From positions 176-64,175 of the forward strand of contig NZ_WWGX01000012.1 of assembly GCF_009862265.1 (NCBI RefSeq): a stretch of DNA of 64,000 bases, in the 5' to 3' direction. Below are positions 39,793 to 47,901 of the stretch, piece after piece; position 1 is the stretch's first letter; the number at the start of each line of letters is the position of its first letter. The position numbers were made by a program, and so were the translations under genes. This stretch comes from Streptomyces sp. SID8352 (GTDB lineage: Bacteria > Actinomycetota > Actinomycetes > Streptomycetales > Streptomycetaceae). The notes under the pieces were generated by a model. The model did not search any database. It was not told the origin of the DNA and saw only the letters and a program-made list of their open reading frames with translations.

Positions 39793-41061
39793 GTGAACGT
39801 GGGTCCGATATCGGGGGCGCTGTCGGAGAACATCCGCGGACGGGGCCGCGGAGGAGCGCGCGGAGGGCTGGGGGCCCTGCTCGCCGGGGCGCTGGTGCTG
39901 GTCCTCACCGCCTGCGCGGGCAACGGCGCGGGCACGGGCGCCGGCACCGCCGCGGTCGGCGGCGGCAAGGAGGCCGGGCCCTCTCCCACGGCGTCGGGCC
40001 CCTCCCGGGCCGCCGTCACCATCGCCCCCGGGGACGGCGCCACCGCCGTCGCCACCAGCGGCGCCCTCCGGGTCGGCGCCTCCGGCGGCAGGCTCACCGA
40101 GGTCGTCGTCAAGAACCCCGACGGCGGCCGGATCGCCGGGCGGACCTCCGCGAACGGCACCGTCTGGACGCCGTCCACCCATCTCGCCGCCGCCACCACC
40201 TACACCGTCCGCGCGGTCGCCCAGGACGCCGAGGGCCGCGCCGTGACCCGCGACTCCCGCTTCACCACCCTCACCCCGCAGCAGACCTTCCTCGGCACCT
40301 TCACCCCCGAGGACGGCTCCGAGGTCGGCGTAGGGATGTCGTTCTCCCTCCGCTTCACCCGGGGCATCACCCGCCCCGAGGCCGTCGAACGGGCCGTCAC
40401 CATCACCACCGAACCGGCCGTCGAGGTGGCGGGCCACTGGTTCGGCAACGACCGCCTGGACTTCCGCCCCGAGCACTACTGGAAGGCCGGCACCAAGGTC
40501 ACCGTCGCCCTGAACCTCGACGGCGTCGAGGGCCGCGAGGGCGTCTACGGCAAGCAGAACCGCACCGTCTCCTTCACCATCGGCCGCGACCAGGTCTCCG
40601 TCGTGGACGCCGCCGCCCACACCATGAAGGTCACCCGGGAGGGACGGACCGTCAGGACCATCCCCGTCACCACCGGCGCGCCCGGCTACGCCACGTGGAA
40701 CGGCCGGATGGTCATCACCGAGAAGCTCCGGGAGACCCGGATGAACGGCGACACCGTCGGCTACGGCGGCGAGTACGACATAAAGGACGTCCCGCACGCC
40801 ATGCGGCTCTCCACCTCCGGCACCTTCATCCACGGCAACTACTGGGGCGGCGACGCCTTCGGCAACCGCAACGCCAGCCACGGCTGCGTGGGGCTGCGCG
40901 ACGTGCAGGGCGGCTGGGACGAGGAGGCCCCCGGCCGCTGGTTCTTCGAGAACTCCCTCGTCGGCGACGTGGTCGTGGTCGAGAACTCCGAGGACGGGAC
41001 CATCGCCCCGGACAACGGCCTCAACGGCTGGAACATGTCCTGGGAGGAGTGGACCGCCTGA
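39793..41061 (+). CDS. L,D-transpeptidase lipoprotein (second of two)
   Basis: Tandem paralogue of the preceding gene, 422 residues. The GTG start (VNVGPISGALSEN) follows GAGGGGAG. The lipobox is LVLTACAG (Cys at about 41), then a Gly/Ala-rich spacer, Ig-like domains and the YkuD domain with HGNYWGGDAFGNRNASHGC and SHGCVGLRD. The two enzymes share long identical blocks such as HWFGNDRLDFRPE. The gene ends 26 bases before a strong terminator, so the pair forms its own unit. From memory, adjacent L,D-transpeptidases also occur here in S. coelicolor. Confidence 0.95.
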   Translation: MNVGPISGALSENIRGRGRGGARGGLGALLAGALVLVLTACAGNGAGTGAGTAAVGGGKEAGPSPTASGPSRAAVTIAPGDGATAVATSGALRVGASGGRLTEVVVKNPDGGRIAGRTSANGTVWTPSTHLAAATTYTVRAVAQDAEGRAVTRDSRFTTLTPQQTFLGTFTPEDGSEVGVGMSFSLRFTRGITRPEAVERAVTITTEPAVEVAGHWFGNDRLDFRPEHYWKAGTKVTVALNLDGVEGREGVYGKQNRTVSFTIGRDQVSVVDAAAHTMKVTREGRTVRTIPVTTGAPGYATWNGRMVITEKLRETRMNGDTVGYGGEYDIKDVPHAMRLSTSGTFIHGNYWGGDAFGNRNASHGCVGLRDVQGGWDEEAPGRWFFENSLVGDVVVVENSEDGTIAPDNGLNGWNMSWEEWTA

Positions 41062-41086
41062 GCCGTCCCGGTCCGCGTGGACGGAC

Positions 41087-41120
41087 GGCGGCCCGGTGTG
41101 ACCGACCGCACCGGGCCGCC
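41087..41120 (+). terminator. Hairpin after the second L,D-transpeptidase
   Basis: GGCGGCCCGGTG (41087-41098) pairs perfectly with CACCGGGCCGCC (41109-41120) around a 10-base loop. Confidence 0.85.
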
Positions 41121-41136
41121 CGCGGTTAATCCCCGT

Positions 41137-41149
41137 TAACCTGCTGGGC
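41137..41149 (+). promoter_or_regulatory. -10-like box before the enoyl-CoA hydratase gene (possible leaderless start)
   Basis: TAACCT at 41137-41142 is followed by seven bases and the ATG; GTTAATCCCCGTTAAC just upstream is the least GC-rich stretch nearby. No ribosome site is seen. Confidence 0.45.
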
Positions 41150-41917
41150 ATGACCGTACATCTCGAAGTCGCGGACGGCGTCGGCACGCTGCGCCTGGAC
41201 CGCCCGCCCATGAACGCGCTGGACGTCGCCACCCAGGACCGGCTCAGGGAGCTGGCCGAGGAGGTCACCCGCCGCGAGGACGTGCGCGCCGTGGTCATCC
41301 ACGGCGGCGAGAAGGTGTTCGCGGCGGGCGCGGACATCAAGGAGATGCAGGCCATGGACCACGCGGCGATGGTGCTGCGGGCCCGCGCCCTCCAGGACTC
41401 CTTCACCGCCGTGGCCCGCATCCCCAAGCCCGTCGTCGCCGCCGTCACCGGCTACGCGCTGGGCGGCGGCTGCGAACTCGCGCTCTGCGCCGACATCCGC
41501 GTCGCCGGTGAGAACGCCAAGCTGGGCCAGCCCGAGATCCTGCTCGGCCTGATCCCGGGCGCCGGCGGCACCCAGCGCCTCGCCCGCCTCGTCGGCCCCT
41601 CCCGGGCCAAGGACCTCATCTTCACCGGGCGCCAGGTCAGGGCCGACGAGGCGCTGGCCATCGGCCTGGTGGACCGGGTGGTGCCCGCCGCCGAGGTCTA
41701 CGAGCAGGCGCACGCCTGGGCCGCCCGGCTCGCCAAGGGCCCCGCCATCGCGCTGCGCGCCGCCAAGGAGTGCGTCGACGCGGGCCTGGAGACGGACATC
41801 GAGACCGGTCTCGCCATCGAACGGAACTGGTTCGCCGGGCTGTTCGCCACCGAGGACCGCGAGACCGGGATGCGCAGCTTCGTGGAGGAGGGTCCCGGCA
41901 AGGCCGTCTTCCGGTGA
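41150..41917 (+). CDS. Enoyl-CoA hydratase / crotonase family
   Basis: Protein of 255 residues of the crotonase superfamily; probably hydrates 2-enoyl-CoA in fatty acid beta-oxidation. Oxyanion-hole segments are FAAGADIKEM and ALGGGCELAL. Both catalytic glutamates are present: GGGCELALCADI (the Glu144 equivalent) and LGQPEILLGLIPGAGGTQRL (the Glu164 equivalent). Length and C-terminal helices are normal. It is a single gene between a terminator and the anti-sigma-like ATPase. The start has no ribosome site and follows a -10-like box by seven bases, so the mRNA may be leaderless. Confidence 0.93.
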   Translation: MTVHLEVADGVGTLRLDRPPMNALDVATQDRLRELAEEVTRREDVRAVVIHGGEKVFAAGADIKEMQAMDHAAMVLRARALQDSFTAVARIPKPVVAAVTGYALGGGCELALCADIRVAGENAKLGQPEILLGLIPGAGGTQRLARLVGPSRAKDLIFTGRQVRADEALAIGLVDRVVPAAEVYEQAHAWAARLAKGPAIALRAAKECVDAGLETDIETGLAIERNWFAGLFATEDRETGMRSFVEEGPGKAVFR

Positions 41918-42187
41918 ACCCCGCGTGCGCCGGGCGAGGTTGGGTCGGTGTCGCACGCGTCCCCCGATGGGGCGGTTCTGGTCCGCATCGAGAAGCTTTC
42001 GAGCGCGCCGTGCCGGGGAAATCCGCCGGGTTCCGCCGAACCCGCCCCTCCCGCAGGTCAGGCGGGTTGTGCGCCGTCACTCGGTGCCGCTGGCACATGC
42101 CGTACGGGTGGTCCCGCGCCGAGGCTTCGCACCGGCGCATTCGCGGGAACCGCCCCGGAGCGCGCGCCGGACGGCCATGATGGGGGC

Positions 42188-42688
42188 ATGTCGGGGCTGG
42201 AGGGTACGGATCAGCCGCGGGGAACCGGAGGTGCGACCGCGTCGCGCTGGTCGCCGGCGGTCGAGGACGAGCACGGGCTGCGTGCGATGGAGTCGTTCGG
42301 CGACCCCTCGGAGCGCGAGGTGCGCCTGCGCTCCCTCCCCGAATCCGCCGCCACCGCCCGGCGGCTGGCCCAGATCGTCGCCCTGCGCTGGAAGGTGGGC
42401 CCCCGGGTCACCGAGGACACGGCGCTGCTCGTCTCCGAGCTGGTGGGCAACGCCGTGCGGCACACCGGGGCCCGCTGCTTCGGCCTCCATCTGCGCAAGG
42501 GTTCCGGACGGATCCGGGTCATGGTCCGCGACCCCTCCCGGGGGCTGCCCTGTCTGCTGCCGGTGCAGGAGACGGACATCAGCGGGCGGGGCCTCTTCCT
42601 CGTCGACAAGCTGTCCGACCGGTGGGGGGTCGATCTGCTGCCGATGGGAAAGACGACGTGGTTCGAGATGAGGGTCTCGGACCGCTGA
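42188..42688 (+). CDS. Histidine kinase-like ATPase, anti-sigma factor (RsbW/SpoIIAB) type
   Basis: Protein of 166 residues from MSGLEGTDQPRG, preceded by GGGGG; the frame is open about 240 bases further up but without family character. The GHKL fold is marked by the N box SELVGNAVRHTG and the G box DISGRGLFLVDKLSDRWG. Streptomyces encode dozens of such single-domain ATPases, many unlinked to a sigma factor, which act as serine kinases or anti-sigma factors in partner-switching. No sigma or antagonist gene is adjacent. Confidence 0.88.
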   Translation: MSGLEGTDQPRGTGGATASRWSPAVEDEHGLRAMESFGDPSEREVRLRSLPESAATARRLAQIVALRWKVGPRVTEDTALLVSELVGNAVRHTGARCFGLHLRKGSGRIRVMVRDPSRGLPCLLPVQETDISGRGLFLVDKLSDRWGVDLLPMGKTTWFEMRVSDR

Positions 42689-42995
42689 CCCCCCGGGCCG
42701 CCTCGGGCTCCGCTCCCGGGCCCTGGCCCCGGGCTCCGGGCCTCGCTCTCGGTCCCCGGGCCTCGCTCCTGGGCCCCGCCCCGGGCTCCCGCCTTCGCCG
42801 TTCGATCCCCGTCCCCCGGGACCTGCTCCCGCCGCCCCGCGCCCCGTCCCCGGGCTCCGGCCCGCGCCGCCCGGCCCCGCCCCTGATTCCCCCCGCTTGC
42901 GCCCATGTGCCCCTGGGCGCAAGCCCGTTCGGGCAACACGCCGCCCACGGGTGACAGTCCCCGTCCGGCCGGTGCGCGGCGGGGATCGTACCGCC
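42689..42995. other. Intergenic region before the ADP-ribosyltransferase gene
   Basis: About 300 bases. The first half repeats variants of CCCCGGGCCTCGCTC and CCCCGGGCTCC just past the ATPase stop. The second half (from about 42890) is less biased and should hold the toxin promoter. No gene is supported. Confidence 0.6.
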
Positions 42996-43646
42996 ATGAT
43001 CATTGCTCGTGTGCGGCGCCGTACCGCCGTCGCCGTGTTCTCCCTGTCCGCCGTCCTCGCCGCCTCGGCAGCGGCGCTGCCGGGCCCGGCCCGGGCGTCG
43101 GTGACCCCGGCCGCCGCGGCCGGGGCCGTGCCGGCCGCCCCCGCCGCCGCGAAGGCGGCGCCCGCCTGCCCCCAGTTCCGCGACCGGATCAAGGCCGCCG
43201 CCGACCGGGACGTCGACATCGACCGCATCACGCCCGAACCGGCCTGGCGCACCAGCTGCGGCACCCTCTACCGCAGTGACAGCCGCGGCCCCGCGGTGAT
43301 CTTCGAGGAGGGCTTCCGCGCCAGGGACGTGGTCACCGGGCAGTACGACATCGAGCAGTACGTCCTGGTCAACCAGCCCTCGCCGTACGTGTCGACGACC
43401 TACGACCACGACCTCTACAAGACCTGGTACAAGTCCGGCTACAACTACTACATCGACGCCCCCGGCGGCGTCGACGTCAACAGGACCATTGGCAGCACCC
43501 ACAAGTGGGCGGACCAGGTCGAGGTCGCCTTCCCCGGCGGCATCAAGCGCCAGTACGTCATCGGGGTCTGCCCGGTCGACAAGCAGACCAAGACCGAGAT
43601 CATGAGCGAGTGCGAGAGCAACCCGAACTACGTGCCCTGGCACTGA
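42996..43646 (+). CDS. Secreted mono-ADP-ribosyltransferase, scabin/pierisin-like
   Basis: Protein of 216 residues with an N-terminal signal peptide (AVAVFSLSAVLAASAAAL) and a mature domain of about 165 residues. ADP-ribosyltransferase landmarks are in order: TLYRSDSRGP (NAD-binding Arg), YVSTTYD (STT motif) and the ARTT-loop Q-x-E catalytic motif in ADQVEVAFPGGI. Disulfide pairs are likely (Cys in APACPQF, TSCGTL, GVCPVD, SECES). The family includes scabin of S. scabies and ScARP of S. coelicolor, which ADP-ribosylate guanine in DNA and nucleosides. From memory ScARP is SCO5461, consistent with the gene order here. No immunity gene is obvious. Confidence 0.93.
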   Translation: MIIARVRRRTAVAVFSLSAVLAASAAALPGPARASVTPAAAAGAVPAAPAAAKAAPACPQFRDRIKAAADRDVDIDRITPEPAWRTSCGTLYRSDSRGPAVIFEEGFRARDVVTGQYDIEQYVLVNQPSPYVSTTYDHDLYKTWYKSGYNYYIDAPGGVDVNRTIGSTHKWADQVEVAFPGGIKRQYVIGVCPVDKQTKTEIMSECESNPNYVPWH

Positions 43647-43655
43647 CGTTCGCGG

Positions 43656-43690
43656 TCCCGTCCCCGGGGGACCGGCCTCCGGGGACGGGA
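43656..43690. terminator. Bidirectional hairpin between the toxin and lysozyme genes
   Basis: TCCCGTCCCCGG (43656-43667) pairs perfectly with CCGGGGACGGGA (43679-43690). It sits between two convergent stop codons. Confidence 0.85.
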
Positions 43691-43709
43691 ACGGGGCCGT
43701 GGGGTGGCG

Positions 43710-44264
43710 CTACCCGGCGGCCCAGGTCCGCAGTGCGGCGCGGCTGGCGAAGTCGGCCACGTTGGTGTCCAGCGGACGGTCGGTGTACTGGTGGAAGCGC
43801 CACCTGGCCCGGATGCGGGGCTTGCCCGCGGTGACGTAGTCCGCGATCCAGAGTCCGTCCCCGGCGTACGAGGTGGTGTCGACGTTCAGCCAGAAGTGGC
43901 GGTTGCAGTAGAGAACGACCCGGTGGTGCGGCCGGAGTTCCTTCAGCTTGCGGAGGAAACGGTCCTTCTCGGTGTTGGTGGCGTGGGTGCCGTCACCGGT
44001 GCTCTCCCAGTCGACGGCGAGGATGTCGCCCCGCCGCTCGGGTGCCTTGGCCAGGAAGTGCTCGGCCTGGGCGGTGAGGTTGCCCGGCCAGAGGAAGTGG
44101 TAGAAGCCGACGACGAGTCCGGCGTCACGGGCCCGTTTCGTCTGGGCCGCGAGCCGTGGGTTGACGTAGGTACGGCCCTCCGTCGCCTTGACGAAGACGA
44201 AGGAGAGTCCGTCGGTGCCGTAGGAGGAGGACTGGTACGCGCTCACGTCGATGCCGCGCAGCAT
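43710..44264 (-). CDS. Glycoside hydrolase family 25 (lysozyme-like)
   Basis: Protein of 184 residues forming a single GH25 barrel: MLRGIDVSAYQSS at the start, VFVKATEGRTYVNP, GFYHFLWPG and the catalytic DILAVDWEST (Asp and Glu). RWRFHQYTDRP near the end matches the family's final strand. GGGAGG precedes the ATG. There is no signal peptide and no wall-binding domain, so release by another route or an intracellular or phage-derived role should be considered. It cleaves the beta-1,4 bond between MurNAc and GlcNAc in family members. Confidence 0.92.
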   Translation of the reverse strand: MLRGIDVSAYQSSSYGTDGLSFVFVKATEGRTYVNPRLAAQTKRARDAGLVVGFYHFLWPGNLTAQAEHFLAKAPERRGDILAVDWESTGDGTHATNTEKDRFLRKLKELRPHHRVVLYCNRHFWLNVDTTSYAGDGLWIADYVTAGKPRIRARWRFHQYTDRPLDTNVADFASRAALRTWAAG

Positions 44265-44728
44265 GGGGCCTCCCTTCGTGGAGCCTCGGGGGACGTGGCT
44301 GGTTCATGCCCTCCCCGGCCCGGGACTACGCGGAATCGGCACTTCAGACACTCGTTCGGGTTGTCCGGAAGCACGCCTCCGCGCGGCGGTCGCGCAAGAG
44401 GGGTACGGGGCGAGGAGGTTGGCCGGACAGCGCCCTCTCATGCCTCCCGCGCGCCCCGGCGACGGGCCCGGCGCGAGCCGCGGACGGGGGCGCGTGGCGT
44501 GGCGACGGCGTGGACCGAGGCTTTCCGGGGCACGGGGAGGAAGCACCCAAGGAGCCTTTGTCGGGGCGGAGTTCATCGGCTCTGCCGAGGCGGTCGGGGA
44601 AGGGGCGGTCGGCGAAGGGGCGGTCCGGCCCCCGCGCGCCGGTCCTTGCAACCGGGCCGCCCGCCCGCGCCGTGGACCGAGCCGGGACGCGTGCGGATGC
44701 GGCGGTCCCACCCCCGCGACGGATCGCC
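44265..44728. other. Intergenic region between lysozyme and small membrane protein genes
   Basis: About 460 bases with no supported gene. Both neighbours are on the minus strand, so the lysozyme promoter lies here, probably in the less GC-rich 44320-44400. GGGGAAGGGGCGGTC and GGCGAAGGGGCGGTC form a short direct repeat near 44600-44630. Confidence 0.5.
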
Positions 44729-44893
44729 TCAACGCCGCTTGAGACGGGCGCGGTAGAGCTGCGAGGCGGCGACCATCGCGACGCAGACCCCCCAGAAGAC
44801 CCAGACGCCCATGGATGCGCCGGCGAAGGCGAAGGCGGTCCCCGCCGCGCCGACACTGACCACGTCGCTGTACTGGACGAACGGATGCATCAT
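44729..44893 (-). CDS. Small membrane protein, unknown function
   Basis: 54 residues from MMHPFVQYSD; AGGAG lies four bases from the first ATG. Two hydrophobic segments, VVSVGAAGTAFAFAGASM and VWVFWGVCVAMVAAS, are close together, and the positively charged tail RARLKRR suggests two membrane helices with a cytoplasmic C-terminus. I do not recognise a family. It lies 80 bases from the CRISPR-like repeats and is transcribed away from them. Confidence 0.6.
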   Translation of the reverse strand: MMHPFVQYSDVVSVGAAGTAFAFAGASMGVWVFWGVCVAMVAASQLYRARLKRR

Positions 44894-44973
44894 GCCTCTC
44901 CTGGATGTCTCGGACGGGCTGTCATGCGCCGCCCCGCATAAGCGAATACGAGGGTGCCGACCGGGTAGCTCGC

Positions 44974-45124
44974 GGGACCACCCCGCACGCCCGGGGACTA
45001 CGGTGAGCAGCGGCATGGTCAGAGCCCCCTGATGGGACCATCCCCGCACACGCGGGGACTATGCACCGCTCACCCTGCTGCGCCCAGTGGGGGAAGGGAC
45101 CACCCCCGCACGCGCGGGGAGTAC
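44974..45124. CRISPR. Three-repeat degenerate type I-E-like CRISPR array
   Basis: Repeats at 44974-45001 (28 bp), 45034-45062 (29 bp) and 45096-45124 (29 bp) share the pattern GGGACCA..CCCCGCAC followed by CGGGGACTA or CGGGGAGTA, the palindromic form of Streptomyces type I-E repeats. They are separated by unrelated spacers of 32 and 33 bases. The copies differ at several positions, so the array looks decayed. No cas gene is in the window. Confidence 0.8.
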
Positions 45125-45443
45125 AGGACGTGACCTGCGGGTTCATCTCGGAAGGGGGCGGATTTTGCCCACTTCCTTCGATTCCGGCCCTCGGCGAGTC
45201 CCGGCCATCCGGTCTGCTCCCGGGGCCCGGTGCCTCGCTGAAGGATACGGGGCCCGGACGTCGGCGGTCTCGGCCGAGGCACGTTCCGGTGCCGTTCCGA
45301 CGCCGGTTGTCGCGGGTCGTTCACGGCCTTGTCATGTTTGGGCCCCACCCCCCGACCGGCCGAAAACCGACGGCTAGCGTGAGCGCGGCACGGCACCCAC
45401 CGGGGGTGCCGACGACCGCACACGGAACGGGGCACGGGACGAC
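45125..45443. other. Region between CRISPR remnant and beta-propeller gene
   Basis: About 320 bases without a gene. It is less GC-rich around 45150-45180 and 45300-45380, where the promoter of the beta-propeller gene is expected (CTAGCG near 45374 is a possible -10). No further CRISPR repeat was found. Confidence 0.5.
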
Positions 45444-46673
45444 ATGGGCGCACACGACGCACGGGCGGTCTCACGACGGCGGGCGCTCCGGCTGGCCGGT
45501 ACCGGACTGGGCCTCGCCCTGTTGGGCGCGGGCGCCTGGGGCTGCTCGCCGGAGGACGACCCGGGGGCCGCCGGGGGCGGTGCGACCCCCGGCGGCGCGA
45601 AGGACGGCGATCCCGCCACCACCCCGCCGCCCGGCGGAGCCCCGAAGCCGCTGTGGTCGGCCGACACCGCGAACACCACCCTGAGCGGCAACGGCGCCCT
45701 CGTGGTCAGTGGCGGCCTCGCCCTGGTGGCCGGCGACCCGCTCGTCGCCCGCGACCTCGTCAGCGGGCGCGAGAAGTGGTCCCGCAGGGGCGTCACCACC
45801 CCCGGGGCCCGACTCCTCATCGGTGGCGGGACGTTGTACCTGGCCAGTGCGGAGTACGACGGCGACGTGGTCGGCCTCGACCCGGCGACGGGCAAGGAGA
45901 CCTGGCGCAGCGCGATCGGCGACGAGTACGCGCAGCCGCGTCCCATGGCCGCCGACGACCGCCATGTCTACGTCCTGGCGGGCATCCTGGAGAAGGACTT
46001 CTCGACGCCGAACAACGTGATCGCGGCGATCGACACCGCCTCGGGCAAGGTGGCCTGGCGGGAGCGGCGCGACGCGGGGACCGAGGAGCACGGCATCACC
46101 GCCCGGGTGGCCGGGGACCGCCTCGTCTACACGGACTTCCGCAAGAACGTCACCGTCCGCGACACCGCCACCGGCCGCCAGGTGTGGACGAAGAAGATCG
46201 GGAACGCCAACTGGGAGCAGTTCGCCGTCCACAAGGGCCTGGTGATCGTGGCCGACGGACGGCGGCTGCGCGCGCTGGCCCTGGCCGACGGCGCGGAGCG
46301 CTGGTCGCTCGACTCCGGGGACCACACCTTCTTCAACGGCCCGCAGGTGCTCGACGGCGTCCTCTACGTCTCCGACCGGCTGCGCGGCATGCGGGCGGTG
46401 GACCCGGAGTCCGGGAAGACGCTCTGGCACAACCGGGACCTGCTGGAGAGGGCGGCCTACGCCTGGCAGTTCACGAAGGCCGGCGACACGCTGTACGGGG
46501 CGAGCCAACTGGACGACGACGGCGGTGTCCACGCCTTCGACGCGGCGACGGGCGAACTGCGCTGGACGTACAACGACGGGTCCGGTGACCTCCAGCGCTG
46601 GTACGTGGCGAGCGGGGGCGAGCGGCTCGCCGCACTCCACGGCCGGCGCCTCCACGCCCTCCCGGCCGTCTGA
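45444..46673 (+). CDS. PQQ-like beta-propeller lipoprotein (Tat-type signal)
   Basis: Protein of 409 residues. The N-terminus has a twin-arginine motif (VSRRRALRLAG) and a lipobox-like GAGAWGC, so it is probably a Tat-exported lipoprotein, followed by a Gly/Pro-rich spacer. The rest is a PQQ/BamB-like propeller of about seven blades with recurring motifs such as LDPATGKETWRS, IDTASGKVAWRE, RDTATGRQVWTK, LADGAERWSLD, VDPESGKTLWHN and FDAATGELRWTY. These mainly mediate protein contacts; enzymatic use of PQQ is not implied. Convergent with the epimerase gene across a terminator. Confidence 0.88.
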   Translation: MGAHDARAVSRRRALRLAGTGLGLALLGAGAWGCSPEDDPGAAGGGATPGGAKDGDPATTPPPGGAPKPLWSADTANTTLSGNGALVVSGGLALVAGDPLVARDLVSGREKWSRRGVTTPGARLLIGGGTLYLASAEYDGDVVGLDPATGKETWRSAIGDEYAQPRPMAADDRHVYVLAGILEKDFSTPNNVIAAIDTASGKVAWRERRDAGTEEHGITARVAGDRLVYTDFRKNVTVRDTATGRQVWTKKIGNANWEQFAVHKGLVIVADGRRLRALALADGAERWSLDSGDHTFFNGPQVLDGVLYVSDRLRGMRAVDPESGKTLWHNRDLLERAAYAWQFTKAGDTLYGASQLDDDGGVHAFDAATGELRWTYNDGSGDLQRWYVASGGERLAALHGRRLHALPAV

Positions 46674-46722
46674 CCTCCCCGCCCGGCCCGGGCCACCGGG
46701 GACGAGCCGCTTCCCGGGGGCC

Positions 46723-46763
46723 GCCCTCCGGCGGACACGGTGCCGCCGCGTCCGCCGGAGGGC
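46723..46763. terminator. Bidirectional hairpin, 14-bp perfect stem
   Basis: GCCCTCCGGCGGAC (46723-46736) pairs with GTCCGCCGGAGGGC (46750-46763) around a 13-base loop, between convergent genes and at the end of the long minus-strand biosynthetic operon. Confidence 0.88.
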
Positions 46764-46839
46764 CAGGCCGGGTCCGGTGCGCGGGTCCCGCGTCCCGTGA
46801 CGGGGGCCTCCCGCGCCGTGGGCCCGGGAGGCCGCCGGG

Positions 46840-47841
46840 TCAGTCCGTCCAGAAGGGGAAGGCGTGGTCCAGCAGGAACCGCGGACCGTCGCGGTCGGCA
46901 CCGAACTGGGCCTCGAAGGGCCGCCACCAGGCCTCGTTCTCCGCGTACCAGGAGACCGTCGTGCGCAGTCCCTCGGCCAGCGGGACCGCGGCGCGCCAGC
47001 CGAGCCGCTGTTCGAGGCGGGCGGGCGAGGCGACCAACGAGGGGCCGCGGCCGTCCCCGACGGGGCAGTCCAGCCGGGCCACGGGGCCCGAGTCCGTCAG
47101 ATCGGCGATGGTGTCGGCCACCTCCTCCAGTCCGGTCGGCACCCCGGCCGACAGGTTGAACGTCTCTCCCCAGAGGCCGCGCTCGACCAGTCCCAGCAGG
47201 GCGCGGGTGGCGTCCTCGACGGCGAGGAAGTCCCGCAGCCGCCCGGTCACCGCCTCGCTCTTGATGCCGGAGAGGGACTGGGCCGTGATCCGCGGCACGA
47301 TCCGGTCCGGCGCCTGCCAGGGACCGTGGAGATTGGTCAGGCGGACCGTCGTCGCCGCGGTGCCGAAGGTGTGCCGGCAGGACTCCAGGTACTGCTCGCA
47401 CCCGATCTTCGAGGCCGCGTAGGGCGACAGCGGGAGGAGCGGACCGGTCTCGGTGAACAGGTCACCGTCGTTCCCGCCGTACACCTCGATCGACGAGGCG
47501 AACAGCACGGGCACGTCCGTGGCCCGCGCGTGGTCCAGTACGGCGGTGGTGACGGCCGTGTTGTTCCTCATGACCCGGGCCGGTTCGTACAGGGAGAAGT
47601 CCACCTGCGGCAGCGCCGCGAGATGGATGACCGCGTCCGCGGCGCCGGTCAGCCGTGCCCCGGGCTCCGACAGGTCCACGTATTGGTGGGCGGCCCGGTC
47701 GAGCAGTCCCGACGAGCGGAGGCGCCCCAGCCGGTCCGCGACGTCGACGAGGGTGACGTTGTGCCCGGCCTCCAGGGCCGCGAGAGCGAGGTTCGTGCCG
47801 ACGAAACCGGCCGCGCCGACGATGCTGATGTTGAGCGACAT
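46840..47841 (-). CDS. NAD-dependent nucleotide-sugar epimerase/dehydratase
   Basis: Extended short-chain dehydrogenase of 333 residues. The Rossmann motif is VGAAGFVGTNLA at the N-terminus, with HLAALPQVDFS, a catalytic Ser region (FASSIEVYGG) and the YxxxK pair in SPYAASKIGCEQY. RDFLAVEDATRALL is the typical dimer/substrate segment. Probably acts on an NDP-sugar for the glycosyltransferases upstream. It is the last gene of the minus-strand cluster, 60 bases after the sulfotransferase. Substrate is unknown. Confidence 0.9.
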   Translation of the reverse strand: MSLNISIVGAAGFVGTNLALAALEAGHNVTLVDVADRLGRLRSSGLLDRAAHQYVDLSEPGARLTGAADAVIHLAALPQVDFSLYEPARVMRNNTAVTTAVLDHARATDVPVLFASSIEVYGGNDGDLFTETGPLLPLSPYAASKIGCEQYLESCRHTFGTAATTVRLTNLHGPWQAPDRIVPRITAQSLSGIKSEAVTGRLRDFLAVEDATRALLGLVERGLWGETFNLSAGVPTGLEEVADTIADLTDSGPVARLDCPVGDGRGPSLVASPARLEQRLGWRAAVPLAEGLRTTVSWYAENEAWWRPFEAQFGADRDGPRFLLDHAFPFWTD

Positions 47842-47901
47842 GACATTCCTCTCCAGGAGTTCGCCGTTCGTCTTGGCCCGGCCGTGCCGGGGGAGAACGG
47901 C

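Noticed and set aside
42077..43264. 395-residue minus frame opposite the ATPase and toxin genes
   Set aside because: Overlaps two well-supported plus genes and has low-complexity composition.
44922..45146. Small minus frame with repeated PRACG-like segments
   Set aside because: Product of translating CRISPR repeats, a known annotation artefact.
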